From contig CM051458.1 in assembly GCA_028274465.1 (NCBI GenBank), positions 78,884,085-78,948,084 of the forward strand: 64,000 nt of DNA. Direction: 5' to 3'. Each line of letters begins with the position of its first letter. Within the stretch, counting starts at the first letter, position 1. This DNA is from Plantago ovata (taxonomy: Eukaryota > Streptophyta > Magnoliopsida > Lamiales > Plantaginaceae). The notes under the pieces were generated by a model. The model ran no database searches, was not told the origin of the DNA, and was given only the letters and a program-made list of their open reading frames with translations. This document shows positions 20,788 to 30,440 of this stretch, piece after piece. The position numbers and the translations under genes are program-made.

Positions 20788-21115
20788 TATCCGACGCTCT
20801 TTTTGACGTAAAATATGCGAAGCTCTGGCGGTACTTATTTTAATAAGTTAAGACCTAAAACTTTTCCCGGTGAAAATTTTTCGTCTTGGTCCGCCTCCTT
20901 ATCCGACGCTCTTTTTGACGTAAAATATGCGAAACTCTAACGGTACTTATTTTAATAAGTTAAGACCTAAAAAATTTTCCCGGTGAAAATTTTTCATCTT
21001 GGTCTGCCTCCTTATCCGACGCTCTTTTTGACGTAAAATATGCGAAGCTCTAACGGTACTTATTTTAATAAGTTAAGACCTAAAATTTTCCCGGTGAAAA
21101 TTCTTCGTCTTGATC
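20788..21115. repeat. 112-113-bp tandem repeat, three copies
   Basis: Copies starting TTATCCGACGCTCTTTTTGACG begin at about 20788, 20900 and 21013 and are nearly identical. They lie between the convergent ends of the antisense gene and the integrase frame. Confidence 0.85.
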
Positions 21116-21427
21116 ATCTCTAACTTGTTTACCGATTAGCTTCGACAAATCTTCTCTCTCTCTCCTCATCTTGATTTGGCTTCTTTATATTATAATAACA
21201 ACTTTGTCTTATGAAATTGCTATCTTAATGTGAATTTGACGGAAATCTAAAATGCTAAGGCCGTAACAACGTTGCATCAAACTGAATTGTTCATAAGTAG
21301 CTGTTAATGAATTTGACGGAAATCATTACAACTCTTTAGACAAATAAAAGGTTTAAAAAAGGAAAAATAAAACAAAAAATCAAAGTTCCTAGGCGGTCTT
21401 CTACTCTCCCAACTTTGTTCTTCTTTC

Positions 21428-22477
21428 CTAAGTGTAGAATTTCCTTAGGTTCTTGATGTTCCAGGGTCTCTTCCATCCTTTGTCTTCCTCATCTGCTAGC
21501 TCGTAGCTGCCATTTGCTCCCGCTTTGGTTATTTTATACGGCCCTCTCCATTTTGGCTCAAGTTTGCCTGTTCCATCTTGCTGTGTTGCTTTCCTCAGTA
21601 CCAGATCTCCCACTTGCAGCTCTCTGTTCTTCACATTCTTGTTGTAGCTTCTTGCTACTCTGTTCTGGTAGTTTATGATCCTCACTAGAGCAGTACTCCT
21701 TATTTCCTCCAATGTGTCTAGGTCCATAACTCTTGCCTCGTGATTGTCTCCAGGTTCGTAACCTTGAATCCTTAGGGTCTCTACCACTGCTTCCGCCGGG
21801 ATCACCGCCTCTGATCCATAGACCAAGTGAAATGGTGTTTCTTGAGTCGCTGTTCTTGAGGTAGTCCTGTATGCCCATAGAACTCCATCTAGCTCATCTA
21901 CCCAATCTCCTTGACATGTTGTAAGTCTCTTCTCAATGAGTTCCACTAATGTCATGTTGGTTCTCTCCACCTGACCATTTGATTGTGGGTAGTAAACTGA
22001 TGTGAACCTTTGCTCTATCTTCATCTTTTTGCACCACTCTTTGAGCTTCTTTCCAGAGAATTGTGTTCCATTGTCCGAGACTATAGCTCTTGGTAGCCCG
22101 AACCGACACACTATATTCTTCCAAATGAAGTCAAGCACCTTGTTCTCTGAGATTGTGGATACTGCCTCTGCCTCGACCCATTTGGAGAAATATTCAACTG
22201 CTACGATTAGGAACTTCTTCTGCCCCGTTCCTTTTGGTAACGGCCCTACTATATCAATTCCCCATCTGTCAAACGGGCATGTGATTATAGTTTGCTTGAT
22301 CTCTCTGGCTGGCTTTGTGCTTTGCTTGGCATATTTCTGACACTCCGTGCATGCTTTTGCATATCGGATAGAATCTGCAATGATCTTCGGCCAATAGTAT
22401 CCTTGTCTTAAAATTTTTTGAGCTAATGACCTTCCTCCAGAGTGATTTCCACAACTTCCTTCATGTACTTCTGCCAA
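21428..22477 (-). CDS. Integrase of Tat element (separated from upstream pol by a nonsense codon)
   Basis: The frame follows one in-frame TAG (22483-22481) after the second RNase H; without that codon the two would be continuous. The order is an N-terminal HHCC zinc-binding part (H-G, then CTECQKYAK), the catalytic core with Asp in DRWGIDIVGPLP, Asp in IVSDNGTQF and Glu in QSNGQVERTN, and a C-terminal part with GDLVLRK and PKWRGPYKI. There is no chromodomain, as expected for Tat. It would insert the cDNA into nuclear DNA. As read it lacks a normal start: only an internal codon is available after the stop, so it is probably not produced from this copy. Confidence 0.92.
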   Translation of the reverse strand: MAEVHEGSCGNHSGGRSLAQKILRQGYYWPKIIADSIRYAKACTECQKYAKQSTKPAREIKQTIITCPFDRWGIDIVGPLPKGTGQKKFLIVAVEYFSKWVEAEAVSTISENKVLDFIWKNIVCRFGLPRAIVSDNGTQFSGKKLKEWCKKMKIEQRFTSVYYPQSNGQVERTNMTLVELIEKRLTTCQGDWVDELDGVLWAYRTTSRTATQETPFHLVYGSEAVIPAEAVVETLRIQGYEPGDNHEARVMDLDTLEEIRSTALVRIINYQNRVARSYNKNVKNRELQVGDLVLRKATQQDGTGKLEPKWRGPYKITKAGANGSYELADEEDKGWKRPWNIKNLRKFYT

Positions 22478-22480
22478 AAT

Positions 22481-23428
22481 CTATTTTGCTTCCAAATTTG
22501 TTAAGCATCTCAAGTGAGTACCTGCAAATGATCTCCGGTACAAGTCATTCCCAATCATCAAGTATCTTAGTGATCTTGCAACCACTCTCCTCGCATGGTC
22601 CTTAATAATCGGGAGCGTTCCCCTAGTCAAGTATCTCCTGATCTCCTGCATCCAATTATCATCTTCCTCGATGTTCAAGATGAGCTGCTCTTCTACCGTG
22701 ACGGACGGTTTAGATTGTTCCATTAGCATTATCCTCCTTTTGTCTATTGCTCCTGAAGTAGATGCATATTTGGCTAACACATCGGCTCTATCATTCTCTC
22801 TTCGGGAGATCAACTTCAGCTGGAATTCTTTGAACTCTTCCGCTTCCTCTTTCAGAAAGTTTAGATAGCTTCTCATACTCGGGTGTGTTGCCTCGAATTG
22901 TCCCCGAAATTGATATTCTACCAGCTGCGAATCTATGTAGGCTTCCAAATATTCTACTCCCAAGGCCTTTGCTATTTTTATCCCATTCAAAAGAGCCTCA
23001 TATTCTGCCTCATTGTTCGTGATCTTGAAAGGTAGTGTAATAGCGAACTCCAGCTCTGCCCCTCTTGGTCCAACTAGATACACTCCTGCTCCTCCATCGT
23101 TTGTCAAAGAAGATCCATCTACCCTTAACTCCCAGTATTCTTTGCTCTCTTGCTTTTGACTCCACTCTTTTTCTTTCACCATTTCATCTGCTTCCTTTTC
23201 TCGGTTATTTGTATGGTTCTCAACTAAAGACATGACGGATGCCTTTTTACTTTCCTCTTCTTCTGTAACCATGTGTTGTGGTCTTGTTGGGAACTCTACG
23301 ATGAAATCTGCAATGACTTGAGCTTTCCTTGCTGACAGAGCTTGGAAATCTATGTCATGCTCACTTAACTCAATAGCCCACTTGGCTAATCTTCCTGAAT
23401 GTTCTGGTCTTCCCAACACTTGCTTCAA
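22481..23428 (-). CDS. Second (archaeal-type) RNase H of Tat pol, frameshifted from RT
   Basis: The frame overlaps the end of the gag-RT frame by a few bases in another register, so a small indel in the VIVL segment near 23430-23440 separates them. It begins KQVLGRPEHSGRL, then AIELSEHDIDF, the usual link between first RNase H and spacer. From about residue 100 comes WELRVDGSS, then NNEAEYEALLNG and YIDSQLV, the Asp-Glu-Asp pattern of a ribonuclease H of the type acquired by Tat elements, ending with ENDRADVLAKYAS. This domain is diagnostic for the Tat lineage. The frame ends in a TAG where related proteins continue into integrase. Confidence 0.9.
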   Translation of the reverse strand: MKQVLGRPEHSGRLAKWAIELSEHDIDFQALSARKAQVIADFIVEFPTRPQHMVTEEEESKKASVMSLVENHTNNREKEADEMVKEKEWSQKQESKEYWELRVDGSSLTNDGGAGVYLVGPRGAELEFAITLPFKITNNEAEYEALLNGIKIAKALGVEYLEAYIDSQLVEYQFRGQFEATHPSMRSYLNFLKEEAEEFKEFQLKLISRRENDRADVLAKYASTSGAIDKRRIMLMEQSKPSVTVEEQLILNIEEDDNWMQEIRRYLTRGTLPIIKDHARRVVARSLRYLMIGNDLYRRSFAGTHLRCLTNLEAK

Positions 23429-26400
23429 TGGTTCATGTTAAGTACAATGACCTTATGAGCTCGAAAATATGGTTTTAGCTTCCTTGTGGTGTGGAGTAGG
23501 GCATAAGCTAACTTCTCCATGTCCAAATATCTTGTTTCTGCTGCCGCCAATGCCTTACTGACGTAGTAAATGGGCAAGCACTCACTACCTTGCATCCTTA
23601 CTAAAACGGAGCTGATAGCTTCGTATGTATAGGCTAAGTACAAGTACAGTGGCTCTCCTTCCAGTGCTTTTGCTAGTAGTGGTGGCGATTGCAGGTAGCT
23701 CTTAAGATCTTCCAGTGCTTGTTTGCACTCATCATCCCACACAAAGTTTTCATTCTTCTTTTTATCTTTCTCAGACTTCCTCAGTATCTTGAAAAAAGGA
23801 AGGTTCTTTTCTGCTGACCTTGAGATGAACCGACTCAGTGCAATGACCTTTCCTACTAACTGATGTACCTCATTGTGTGTTCTCGGATGAGGAAGGTCTT
23901 GTATTGCTCGGATCTTCTCTGGATTTGCTTCTATCCCTCTCTCTGTGACCATGTAACCCAAGAATTTTCCTCCTTTTACTCCGAAAGTGCATTTTGCGGG
24001 GTTGAGTTTCATCCCATACTTTCTCAAGATAGCAAAACACTTGTTCAAATGTGCTATATGATCAACTTCCTTCTTTCTCTTTACAAGCATGTCATCCACA
24101 TAAACTTCCATTGTCTTACCTAGCTCCTCCTTGAACATTTGGTTCACGAGTCTTTGGTAAGTCGCTCCTGCATTTTTCAACCCGAATGGCATGACCTTAA
24201 AGCAATAAACACCTCCAGCTGCAAAAAATGATGTTCTTGGGATATCCTCTTTTGCCATCTTGATTTGGTAAAAGCCTTGATACGCATCCATGAAGCTTAA
24301 CAAAGCACATCCCGCTGTTGAATCCACTAGCTGATCTATCCTTGGGAGAGGGTATGGATCCTTTGGGCAGAATTTGTTAAGTCGTGTAAAGTTATTACAC
24401 ATCCTCCACTTGCCGGTCCCTGGCTTTTCTACCAATACTACGTTGCAAACCCAATTTGAATAGCGAACCTCCTCAATGTGTCCGGCTTTTAGCAATCTCT
24501 CCACCTCCGCAGCGATAATTGCTTCTTGCTTTGGTCCAAAATTAGTTCTTTTCTGCCTTATATGTGTGACCTTGGGGTCCATGTTCAGCCGGTGAACTGC
24601 TATGGACGGATCAATCCCTACCAAGTCGTTTGTGCTCCAAGCAAACACATCGGCGTTCTCATTGAGACACGCTATTAGCTTACATTCAACTTCCCAATCC
24701 ATCTCTGTTCCTATCCTTGTTGTTTTCTCCGGATCTCCATCTATGATCTGCACTTCTCTGATCGTCTCTTTGGGTTGTATCTTATTTTGCTGTAAGAATC
24801 TTTTCTTAGGAGTTGGAGCGACGGGCTCCTCTGGGATGACCTTGTACTCCTCCGGATGGATCTCTTCCTCTTTGGGCTCTTCTCTTGCTTTTAAAGCTTC
24901 TTCTCTTCTTTGGTCTTTAGTAAGTGACGGACTTACTTTTCGCTTCTTTGTTGGTGCTTCTTTGATGACAAACATTTTTCTTTCCTCTCTCGTCTTCCGC
25001 TCTCTTGCCTCTTCTTTTGACAGTGAGTTTCTTCTAACCGAGAGAGTGTAGCACTCCCAAGCTTGATTTATGTTTCCCACTTCTTGTCCTATTCCAGCCG
25101 GAGTAGGAAACTTTACTCTATTATGTAGAGTTGATGCCACTGCTTGAAAAACTCTAAGTGCTGGTCTTCCTAGCACCACTTGATAAGAAAACTCGATGTC
25201 CACCACTAAGAACGGTATATGTCGTGTTACTCTTTGTGGCTTTGTACCCAGGGAGACTTTCAAGTAGACTCTTCCCAATGGGTAAATTTGCTCACCTCCA
25301 AAACCAACTAAGGAGCTCCCGACCTTTTCCATTTCTCTGAGATCAACCCTCATTCTCTTAAACGTCCTTAGCAATATAACATTGACCGAGCTTCCCGTGT
25401 CAATTAGAACTTTCCTTCCTGTGAAGGCTGCGATGTCCGCCGAGACTACCAATGGCACATCCGGCTCTTCGGTATCTCCGTCGCATGGGCTTTGGTTTGG
25501 GATCTCGCTATCGTCGAATGTTATTTTGTTTCCTGCTGAACCTTTTGCACTTGGATCTCCATATGCATCGGCAATTTCTCTCAGATATGAGGCTGTTTTT
25601 TCTCTTGCTTTCCTTGTGTCTCCCCCTGCTGGTCCTCCTGATATGGTGATGACTCCAAACCTTGGCAAGTTATCATCATCTTCGTCCTCATCCCTTTGTC
25701 TTTCCTTGTTCCTCCGATGATGATCTAGTTCTCTAGCCTTGCCTTTATCCTCGTACCTCCCCTCTCTATCCTCTTCTCTTCTTTCTTTTCTCTGTCGATC
25801 TCTTCTATCATGTCTTGATTGTTCCTCTTTGGCTTCAAACTTTCTCAAGTAACCATCTCTTACTAATCCCTCTATCTCTGTCTTCAACCACATACAATCT
25901 TCAGTGTCATGACCTTTCCCTCTATGAAATTTGCAATAAAATCTAGAGTTTTCAGATCTCTCCGAAGGTTGTATAGGCTTTGGCCACTTTATGTTCATCT
26001 TCTGCTCAACTATCGATGCCAAGATGTCGGATCTTGGTCGATTCAGAGCTGTGTAATATGTGTATCTCTTCGGAGGAGTTCTCTCCCTTGGGAAATGGTT
26101 TCTCCCGTCTTTCCCTCCTCTTTGATCTGGCTTCTTAAACTTCGAGGAATTGTTCGGATTGTTCGGCTTGATTGGTTCCTTATCTTTCTTGTACCCCGCT
26201 CTGATCTGCGCATTTTCTCTAAAATCTTCAGAGTTCTTGAAGCTAGAGAACATTTCATCAAAATCTTCATCTGTCTCCAGATTTTGTCCATTTGTGGCTA
26301 TCACATCTCTGAGTCTCTGATTAGTTGTATTCTCATACAGGTATATGGCCCTTTGTTTGACATTGTGGGGTTCAACTTCCATGGCTACCTCGTTGAATCT

Positions 26401-27963
26401 CACGAGAAAGTGACGTACATTCTCTTGAGGATCTTGGATGATCTTCTTGAGGTCGGTACATGGTTTTTTCATCTTCCTCATTCTGTTGAACTTATGCACA
26501 AACTCGTTCTTAAGCTGTTCATAACTCTTTATTGACCCGTGCGCTAATCGTCCCCACCAGTCCATAGCGTCGTCAAAGAGAGTGGTTGGAAATGTTAGAG
26601 CACACATGTTTTCATTGTGTCCATATGCTTCCATCCTACTCTCAAATCTACTGATAAATCCGTATGGACATGATTTTCCGTAATACTGCTCTAATGATGG
26701 TATGGTCGTGTCAGGCTTCTTTTGCTCCTTTCTGATTTCCAAACTCAATGGGTTCTTGATTTGGACTTTCTCCTTCTCTTTAGACGATATCTGCTTGCTT
26801 AGATCATTCATCTTTTTAAGAAGTTCTCTCTGCTCTTTTGCTATCTCTTCCGGTGTTAATTGTTTCTCCATCTCTTGTCTTGTTTGCCCACCTCGTGGTT
26901 GAGTTTCTCTTGCATGCTCCTGGGATCGATGTATGGTGGTAACCATCGCATCTTGAGTTGGGATTAGCTGAGTCGCGCTTATCCCTGATGTGGGGATCAC
27001 TCTCGTACTTTCTGCTTGAATCTCTGACCTTCTTTGGAGCACTTGCCTTAAATCTTCTGACCTTGTAACATCTTGTGCTTGACCTTGAGTAGTCCTCGTC
27101 TCCCATGGAAAAGTAAGTCTATCTTGAACTGGTCTACTTGATGTCCCACCCAAGTCCAAGTTCAGTGGACGCGTTGGAGCGGGAGGATTAACATGACGGA
27201 TGTTATCCTGCAAGTTCAAGAGGTCATTGTTGGTTAGATCTACTACGCTTCTCATAGGTTGAGTAGCCAAGGGCAAAGTAACATGTCGGATGTTTTCTCT
27301 TGTTGTGGCTACCTGAGGATGCGGTGGTGCTAACAAAGAAGTCGGAATCTCAGTGGTACCTCCTAACTCAAATTGAAACAAGTCATGAAGACGACTTAGT
27401 TGCTCATTTGTTAAACCAAAGAGTGCGTGATTGTCTAACACATGTCCATTTGGCAACACAAAATTCCTCTCTTGAGCTTGTGAATCTTGTACCGGGATTG
27501 CTGTCGTAACTACCCCCTCTGTCGAGCCAGGGATGAATGGTGGTGCTAATGGGTTCAACGGTTGAGATCCTTGAAGTGTGGTCTCAATTGGTGGGTTTAC
27601 TACCACCGGACTCACCGTCCTTGCTAGATTGTCTTGCACAAGATTTCTTCTGGCATCTTCTAGTTGACGTAACTCTTCCTCTGCCACTCTCCTTCGGTGT
27701 TCCAAGTTATTTAGCTCTGCTCTTTGAATAGCCAATCTTCTCTCTCTCTCTTGCTCATTGCCCAGTGAATTTGTAGCCGAGTTACTGGCAGTGTCTCCAT
27801 CTTGCTGTTCATTTCTTCTCCCTACATTTACATTTCTACTGACTCCACTATTTCCTCTTCCTCCTCTTGATTTTCCTCTTCCTCTGCCTGGTGGCCTTCC
27901 TCTTCCTCTTGCGGACAAATTACTAGCTCCTTGGTTTCGAGTTGAATAATTATGTCCCACCAT
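23425..27963 (-). CDS. Gag-protease-reverse transcriptase-RNase H polyprotein of Tat element
   Basis: One open frame of 1,512 codons starts about 60 bp inside the right LTR and its primer site. Gag: Arg/Gly-rich N-terminus, long helical linker, retrotransposon gag core near residues 430-560 (WWGRLAHGSI, LVRFNEVAMEVE), and a Cys/His segment (YCKFHRGKGHDTEDC) near 675. Protease: VLIDTGSSVNVI near 852. Reverse transcriptase: LPRIDQLVDS, FMDAYQGFYQI, FGLKNAGATYQ and the active-site YVDDM near 1285. First RNase H: YYVSKALAAAETRY near 1470. The frame ends prematurely in the first RNase H (VIVLNMNH), by a frameshift relative to the next frame. gag, protease and RT look intact and could in principle act in trans. 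Confidence 0.95.
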   Translation of the reverse strand: MVGHNYSTRNQGASNLSARGRGRPPGRGRGKSRGGRGNSGVSRNVNVGRRNEQQDGDTASNSATNSLGNEQERERRLAIQRAELNNLEHRRRVAEEELRQLEDARRNLVQDNLARTVSPVVVNPPIETTLQGSQPLNPLAPPFIPGSTEGVVTTAIPVQDSQAQERNFVLPNGHVLDNHALFGLTNEQLSRLHDLFQFELGGTTEIPTSLLAPPHPQVATTRENIRHVTLPLATQPMRSVVDLTNNDLLNLQDNIRHVNPPAPTRPLNLDLGGTSSRPVQDRLTFPWETRTTQGQAQDVTRSEDLRQVLQRRSEIQAESTRVIPTSGISATQLIPTQDAMVTTIHRSQEHARETQPRGGQTRQEMEKQLTPEEIAKEQRELLKKMNDLSKQISSKEKEKVQIKNPLSLEIRKEQKKPDTTIPSLEQYYGKSCPYGFISRFESRMEAYGHNENMCALTFPTTLFDDAMDWWGRLAHGSIKSYEQLKNEFVHKFNRMRKMKKPCTDLKKIIQDPQENVRHFLVRFNEVAMEVEPHNVKQRAIYLYENTTNQRLRDVIATNGQNLETDEDFDEMFSSFKNSEDFRENAQIRAGYKKDKEPIKPNNPNNSSKFKKPDQRGGKDGRNHFPRERTPPKRYTYYTALNRPRSDILASIVEQKMNIKWPKPIQPSERSENSRFYCKFHRGKGHDTEDCMWLKTEIEGLVRDGYLRKFEAKEEQSRHDRRDRQRKERREEDREGRYEDKGKARELDHHRRNKERQRDEDEDDDNLPRFGVITISGGPAGGDTRKAREKTASYLREIADAYGDPSAKGSAGNKITFDDSEIPNQSPCDGDTEEPDVPLVVSADIAAFTGRKVLIDTGSSVNVILLRTFKRMRVDLREMEKVGSSLVGFGGEQIYPLGRVYLKVSLGTKPQRVTRHIPFLVVDIEFSYQVVLGRPALRVFQAVASTLHNRVKFPTPAGIGQEVGNINQAWECYTLSVRRNSLSKEEARERKTREERKMFVIKEAPTKKRKVSPSLTKDQRREEALKAREEPKEEEIHPEEYKVIPEEPVAPTPKKRFLQQNKIQPKETIREVQIIDGDPEKTTRIGTEMDWEVECKLIACLNENADVFAWSTNDLVGIDPSIAVHRLNMDPKVTHIRQKRTNFGPKQEAIIAAEVERLLKAGHIEEVRYSNWVCNVVLVEKPGTGKWRMCNNFTRLNKFCPKDPYPLPRIDQLVDSTAGCALLSFMDAYQGFYQIKMAKEDIPRTSFFAAGGVYCFKVMPFGLKNAGATYQRLVNQMFKEELGKTMEVYVDDMLVKRKKEVDHIAHLNKCFAILRKYGMKLNPAKCTFGVKGGKFLGYMVTERGIEANPEKIRAIQDLPHPRTHNEVHQLVGKVIALSRFISRSAEKNLPFFKILRKSEKDKKKNENFVWDDECKQALEDLKSYLQSPPLLAKALEGEPLYLYLAYTYEAISSVLVRMQGSECLPIYYVSKALAAAETRYLDMEKLAYALLHTTRKLKPYFRAHKVIVLNMNH

Positions 27964-28003
27964 CTCTTCTCAGTGGAGTCCAGGAAATCTTTTAGTAAAG
28001 ATT

Positions 28004-28020
28004 CCCACAGACGGCGCCAA
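28004..28020 (-). other. Primer binding site of Tat element
   Basis: Read on the minus strand, TGGCGCCGTCTGTGGGA follows the LTR end (TACA, two bases away). TGGCGCCG-type sites are the usual tRNA primer sites of plant Tat/Athila elements. Confidence 0.85.
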
Positions 28021-28022
28021 AA

Positions 28023-28859
28023 TGTAGAGGTAAGATCTAGAAAGATTACAGACGCTCTTAAATTACAAACCTATCGAACTAAAAAGAACTACAAAAACTC
28101 TCTAAGTCACCATGATTTGACACAACACACGAATCTTGTTAATGCGGGTACCTAAGTCTTCTGACTCTCGACGTCCAATAGAGCACCTGAGATTAAAAAG
28201 GCGCGTGTGGATGTGTGTTTTTCTCCGGCTTGCCGGTGCGAGACTTTACTTGAAGGAGCTTGTAAGTTCTCTTTGTCTTTAGAGTAATAAATGTACTTAA
28301 TTAAGACCAGTTACCTTTTTCTTTGGAAATGGTGCCCTTATATAGTTGATGTCAAACCCTAGGTCGACCCAATCTCCTTCTTCCATCTGTCAGCTTCTTA
28401 TTCGTCCACCTATGTTGGGTAGGCCCAACGTTGACCTTCATGGGCTTGGCCCAGGCCCATTTGCCTATATCTTCTTGTGCTATCTAGAAGATTCCACACT
28501 TCTCTTGTCCTTTCTCTCTATGTCGTTGTGATGCGAACCTTGTCCTGATCCAGTTGTAAGACAATACAAACAAGTATTTAAGCTTCGTAATAAATGAGCT
28601 TCGTACATTCTAACCTGTTAAGTGTTTGAGTAATGCTCCTTGTCTCTCTGACTATCGTTCCGGACCTCCAAATCTCTCCCTCTCTAGAAGGAGTTATTTT
28701 AATGAATTAGGCACATTTGTAAAAATGCCCTAGAGGTCCACATAATTCAAGGTTCGGATCCTTTAGGTTCGCGGCCTTCCACCGACGCTTGTACTTGCGA
28801 AGCCTCTTAGTTCGTGGTGGAACGCACGATGCGAACTAGACATATTTTCCTTATCAACA
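28023..28859 (-). repeat. 5' LTR (element sense) of the complete Tat element
   Basis: 837 bp, TG...CA, with an 11-bp deletion relative to the partner LTR inside the GGCTTGCC hairpin (near 28230). Followed by target duplication ATAAC at 28860-28864. Confidence 0.95.
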
Positions 28860-28925
28860 ATAACATACTTCATTCAGTATATATAGGACGAATTACCGTA
28901 TAATTAACCTGGTATCAAAATTTGT

Positions 28926-29176
28926 GTGTTTGATTGTGTGTTTAATTTCTCTTGGTTGCAACTCTCTTTATGCCGGCCGGTGCTGAAGGCCTTGTTGGTG
29001 GTATTCTTGGTACTGCTGGTAATATTATTCAAGGTGTTGGTTGTGGTATTTTTGGAGGATGTCAACAACCTGTAGTTGCGGCCCCAGCGCCAATCATCGT
29101 AGAGCGTGATCGTCCCAGAGAAGTGATTGTCGATCGTGGTGGCCCAGACGTGATTTATGCCTCAAATGGTAATTAA
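28926..29176 (+). pseudogene. Third small secreted peptide copy, 5'-deleted and frameshifted
   Basis: The mature-peptide part is recognisable: VGGILGTAGNIIQ, GCGIFGGCQQPVVAAPAP and IVERDRPREVIVDRGGPD match the pattern of the 12303 product. Upstream, the start codon and promoter are missing: sequence homologous to the far promoter (CCTGGTATCAAAATT, compare 14408) is joined directly to the middle of the signal peptide, a deletion of about 300 bp. A further 4-bp difference puts a stop (TAA) in the signal-peptide frame. It contains two cysteines not present in the 12303 copy. Expression is unlikely. Confidence 0.7.
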
Positions 29177-29961
29177 CCCATGTGTGCCCGTTGTGCAGAT
29201 TGACGGCCACCCTAAGCCAGCTGGCTAGCTCCATGTCCTTGAATCTTGATCGTTCAAGTTATGTTTTATTTTTATTTATTGAACTTTTCATTTTAATTAC
29301 CTGAATTTGGAGATATATCATATATGTAATATTACGATTACTACATATATATTGTGGTGGTCTTTTCGTATGTATTAATAATAAAAAAGTAAGTTGTGTG
29401 TGTGAGATTGAGATATATGGAAATGAAAAATGTCACAATAACTCTCGTAACAATTATACAAGTATCACGTTCCGTGACAATTAGTGTGATTATTTGCGTG
29501 GCTTAAGATTCGAAACATGACGTCTGCATTCGAGACTACTGAAGTAAAATTAATACTATGGAGTATCAATTAAGAATCATGTCTTACGAGAACAATAGTA
29601 TTGAATCATTACATTCGGATTTTTCCGTGCAAAAACAATATACATGTTCTAGGATTAATTTAACTAAGTAGAGTATTACACATGGCAACAAATCATAGAG
29701 AGCATAACATTCTCAGAGAAGCAGGGTTCCAGTTGAATCCGAGACCTCGCTTAGACAATGGAGTAGGTCAAAACGGAGCCAAAACTTTGTCACCAACCTT
29801 TTTTCCATTATATCAAGCACTCATGATACACTTTGCCAAATTCTTCAATGAATATGGTTTATAGTCTATTAAAGTGAGGTTGCTTGGCATAAAGAATGAA
29901 ATATTGACTTCTATTTGTATTAGGCCCTTTTTCTTTTTTTCTTTGAAACAGATTTGTATTA
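29177..29961. other. 3' flank of peptide pseudogene
   Basis: The first 220 bp match the 3' flank of the 12303 gene. The remainder shows no supported gene; a short unconvincing frame at 29682-29864 has no family resemblance. Confidence 0.5.
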
Positions 29962-30440
29962 GAGCATTCTTTATGGTTTGGGCCGGGCTTAATTGAGATT
30001 TTAAACATAAAAATTTTAAAAAAGCCCATTCAAATTTAAGACTTTAATGGTTTAGGGTTTAATTGAGACATTTTTAGTCCTTAAATTTGATTAAATATTA
30101 AAAACTAACAAACAATCATATATAAAATATTAACTTGGGGGCTTAATTGAGGGCTACTAAATAGTAGCCATTTTCTATGGGCTACTATATATTAGCCTAA
30201 AAAACACCCCCATTGGAGGTATTTTTTGGCTTTTTTTTTTAATAATCGAACCATTACAATTTCATAAGTAGCATTACAAAGCTAGTAATAAACTATAAAT
30301 AATCCCGCACTTGGCAAGAATTGAACCTATGACCTCTAGTGTCATGACACCTCAGTCTAACCAGTTGAGCTAGACCCCATTGTGGCCATTTTTTGGCTTA
30401 AAGCTCCAAAAAAATCCCAAAGAAGCCTCCATAAGTGCTC
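29962..30440. mobile_element. PIF/Harbinger (Tourist)-like MITE containing a SINE
   Basis: The ends are inverse (GAGCATTCTTTATGG and CCATAAGTGCTC) and flanked by TTA (29959-29961, 30441-30443), the target of PIF/Harbinger elements. Without the SINE and its duplication the element is about 312 bp. GGCTACTA and TAGTAGCC-type inverse motifs occur inside. No coding capacity. Confidence 0.75.
30231..30387 (-). mobile_element. tRNA-derived SINE, minus orientation
   Basis: On the minus strand it starts near a tRNA-like head with A box TAGCTCAACTGG and B box GGTTCAATTCT, and ends in a poly(A) tract (T run 30231-30240 on plus). It is flanked by the 10-bp duplication ATTTTTTGGC (30221-30230, 30388-30397). 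A second copy in plus orientation is at 37013-37146. Confidence 0.9.

Larger units (their letters stand above)
14856..28859 (-). mobile_element. Complete Tat-lineage Ty3/gypsy retrotransposon, 14.0 kb
   Basis: Two LTRs (14856-15703 and 28023-28859) enclose gag-protease-RT-RNase H, a second RNase H and an integrase on the minus strand, plus a spliced gene on the plus strand. The target duplication ATAAC is perfect (14851-14855, 28860-28864). The primer site, read on the minus strand just inside the right LTR (28004-28020), is TGGCGCCGTCTGTGGGA. The LTRs differ by only 5 substitutions and one 11-bp deletion over about 840 bp, so insertion was recent. Dual RNase H plus a long 3' region with antisense ORF place it in the Tat (Retand/Ogre-like) group. 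pol carries a frameshift and a nonsense codon, so this copy cannot make its own integrase as one chain. Confidence 0.97.

Noticed and set aside
24602-25051. Plus-strand frames opposite to the Tat polyprotein
   Set aside because: Shadows of the conserved gag-protease-RT frame; no introns, promoter or domain as in the real antisense gene.
30290-30387. Functional tRNA gene
   Set aside because: A and B boxes are present but the cloverleaf is not complete, and poly(A) plus target duplication mark a SINE.
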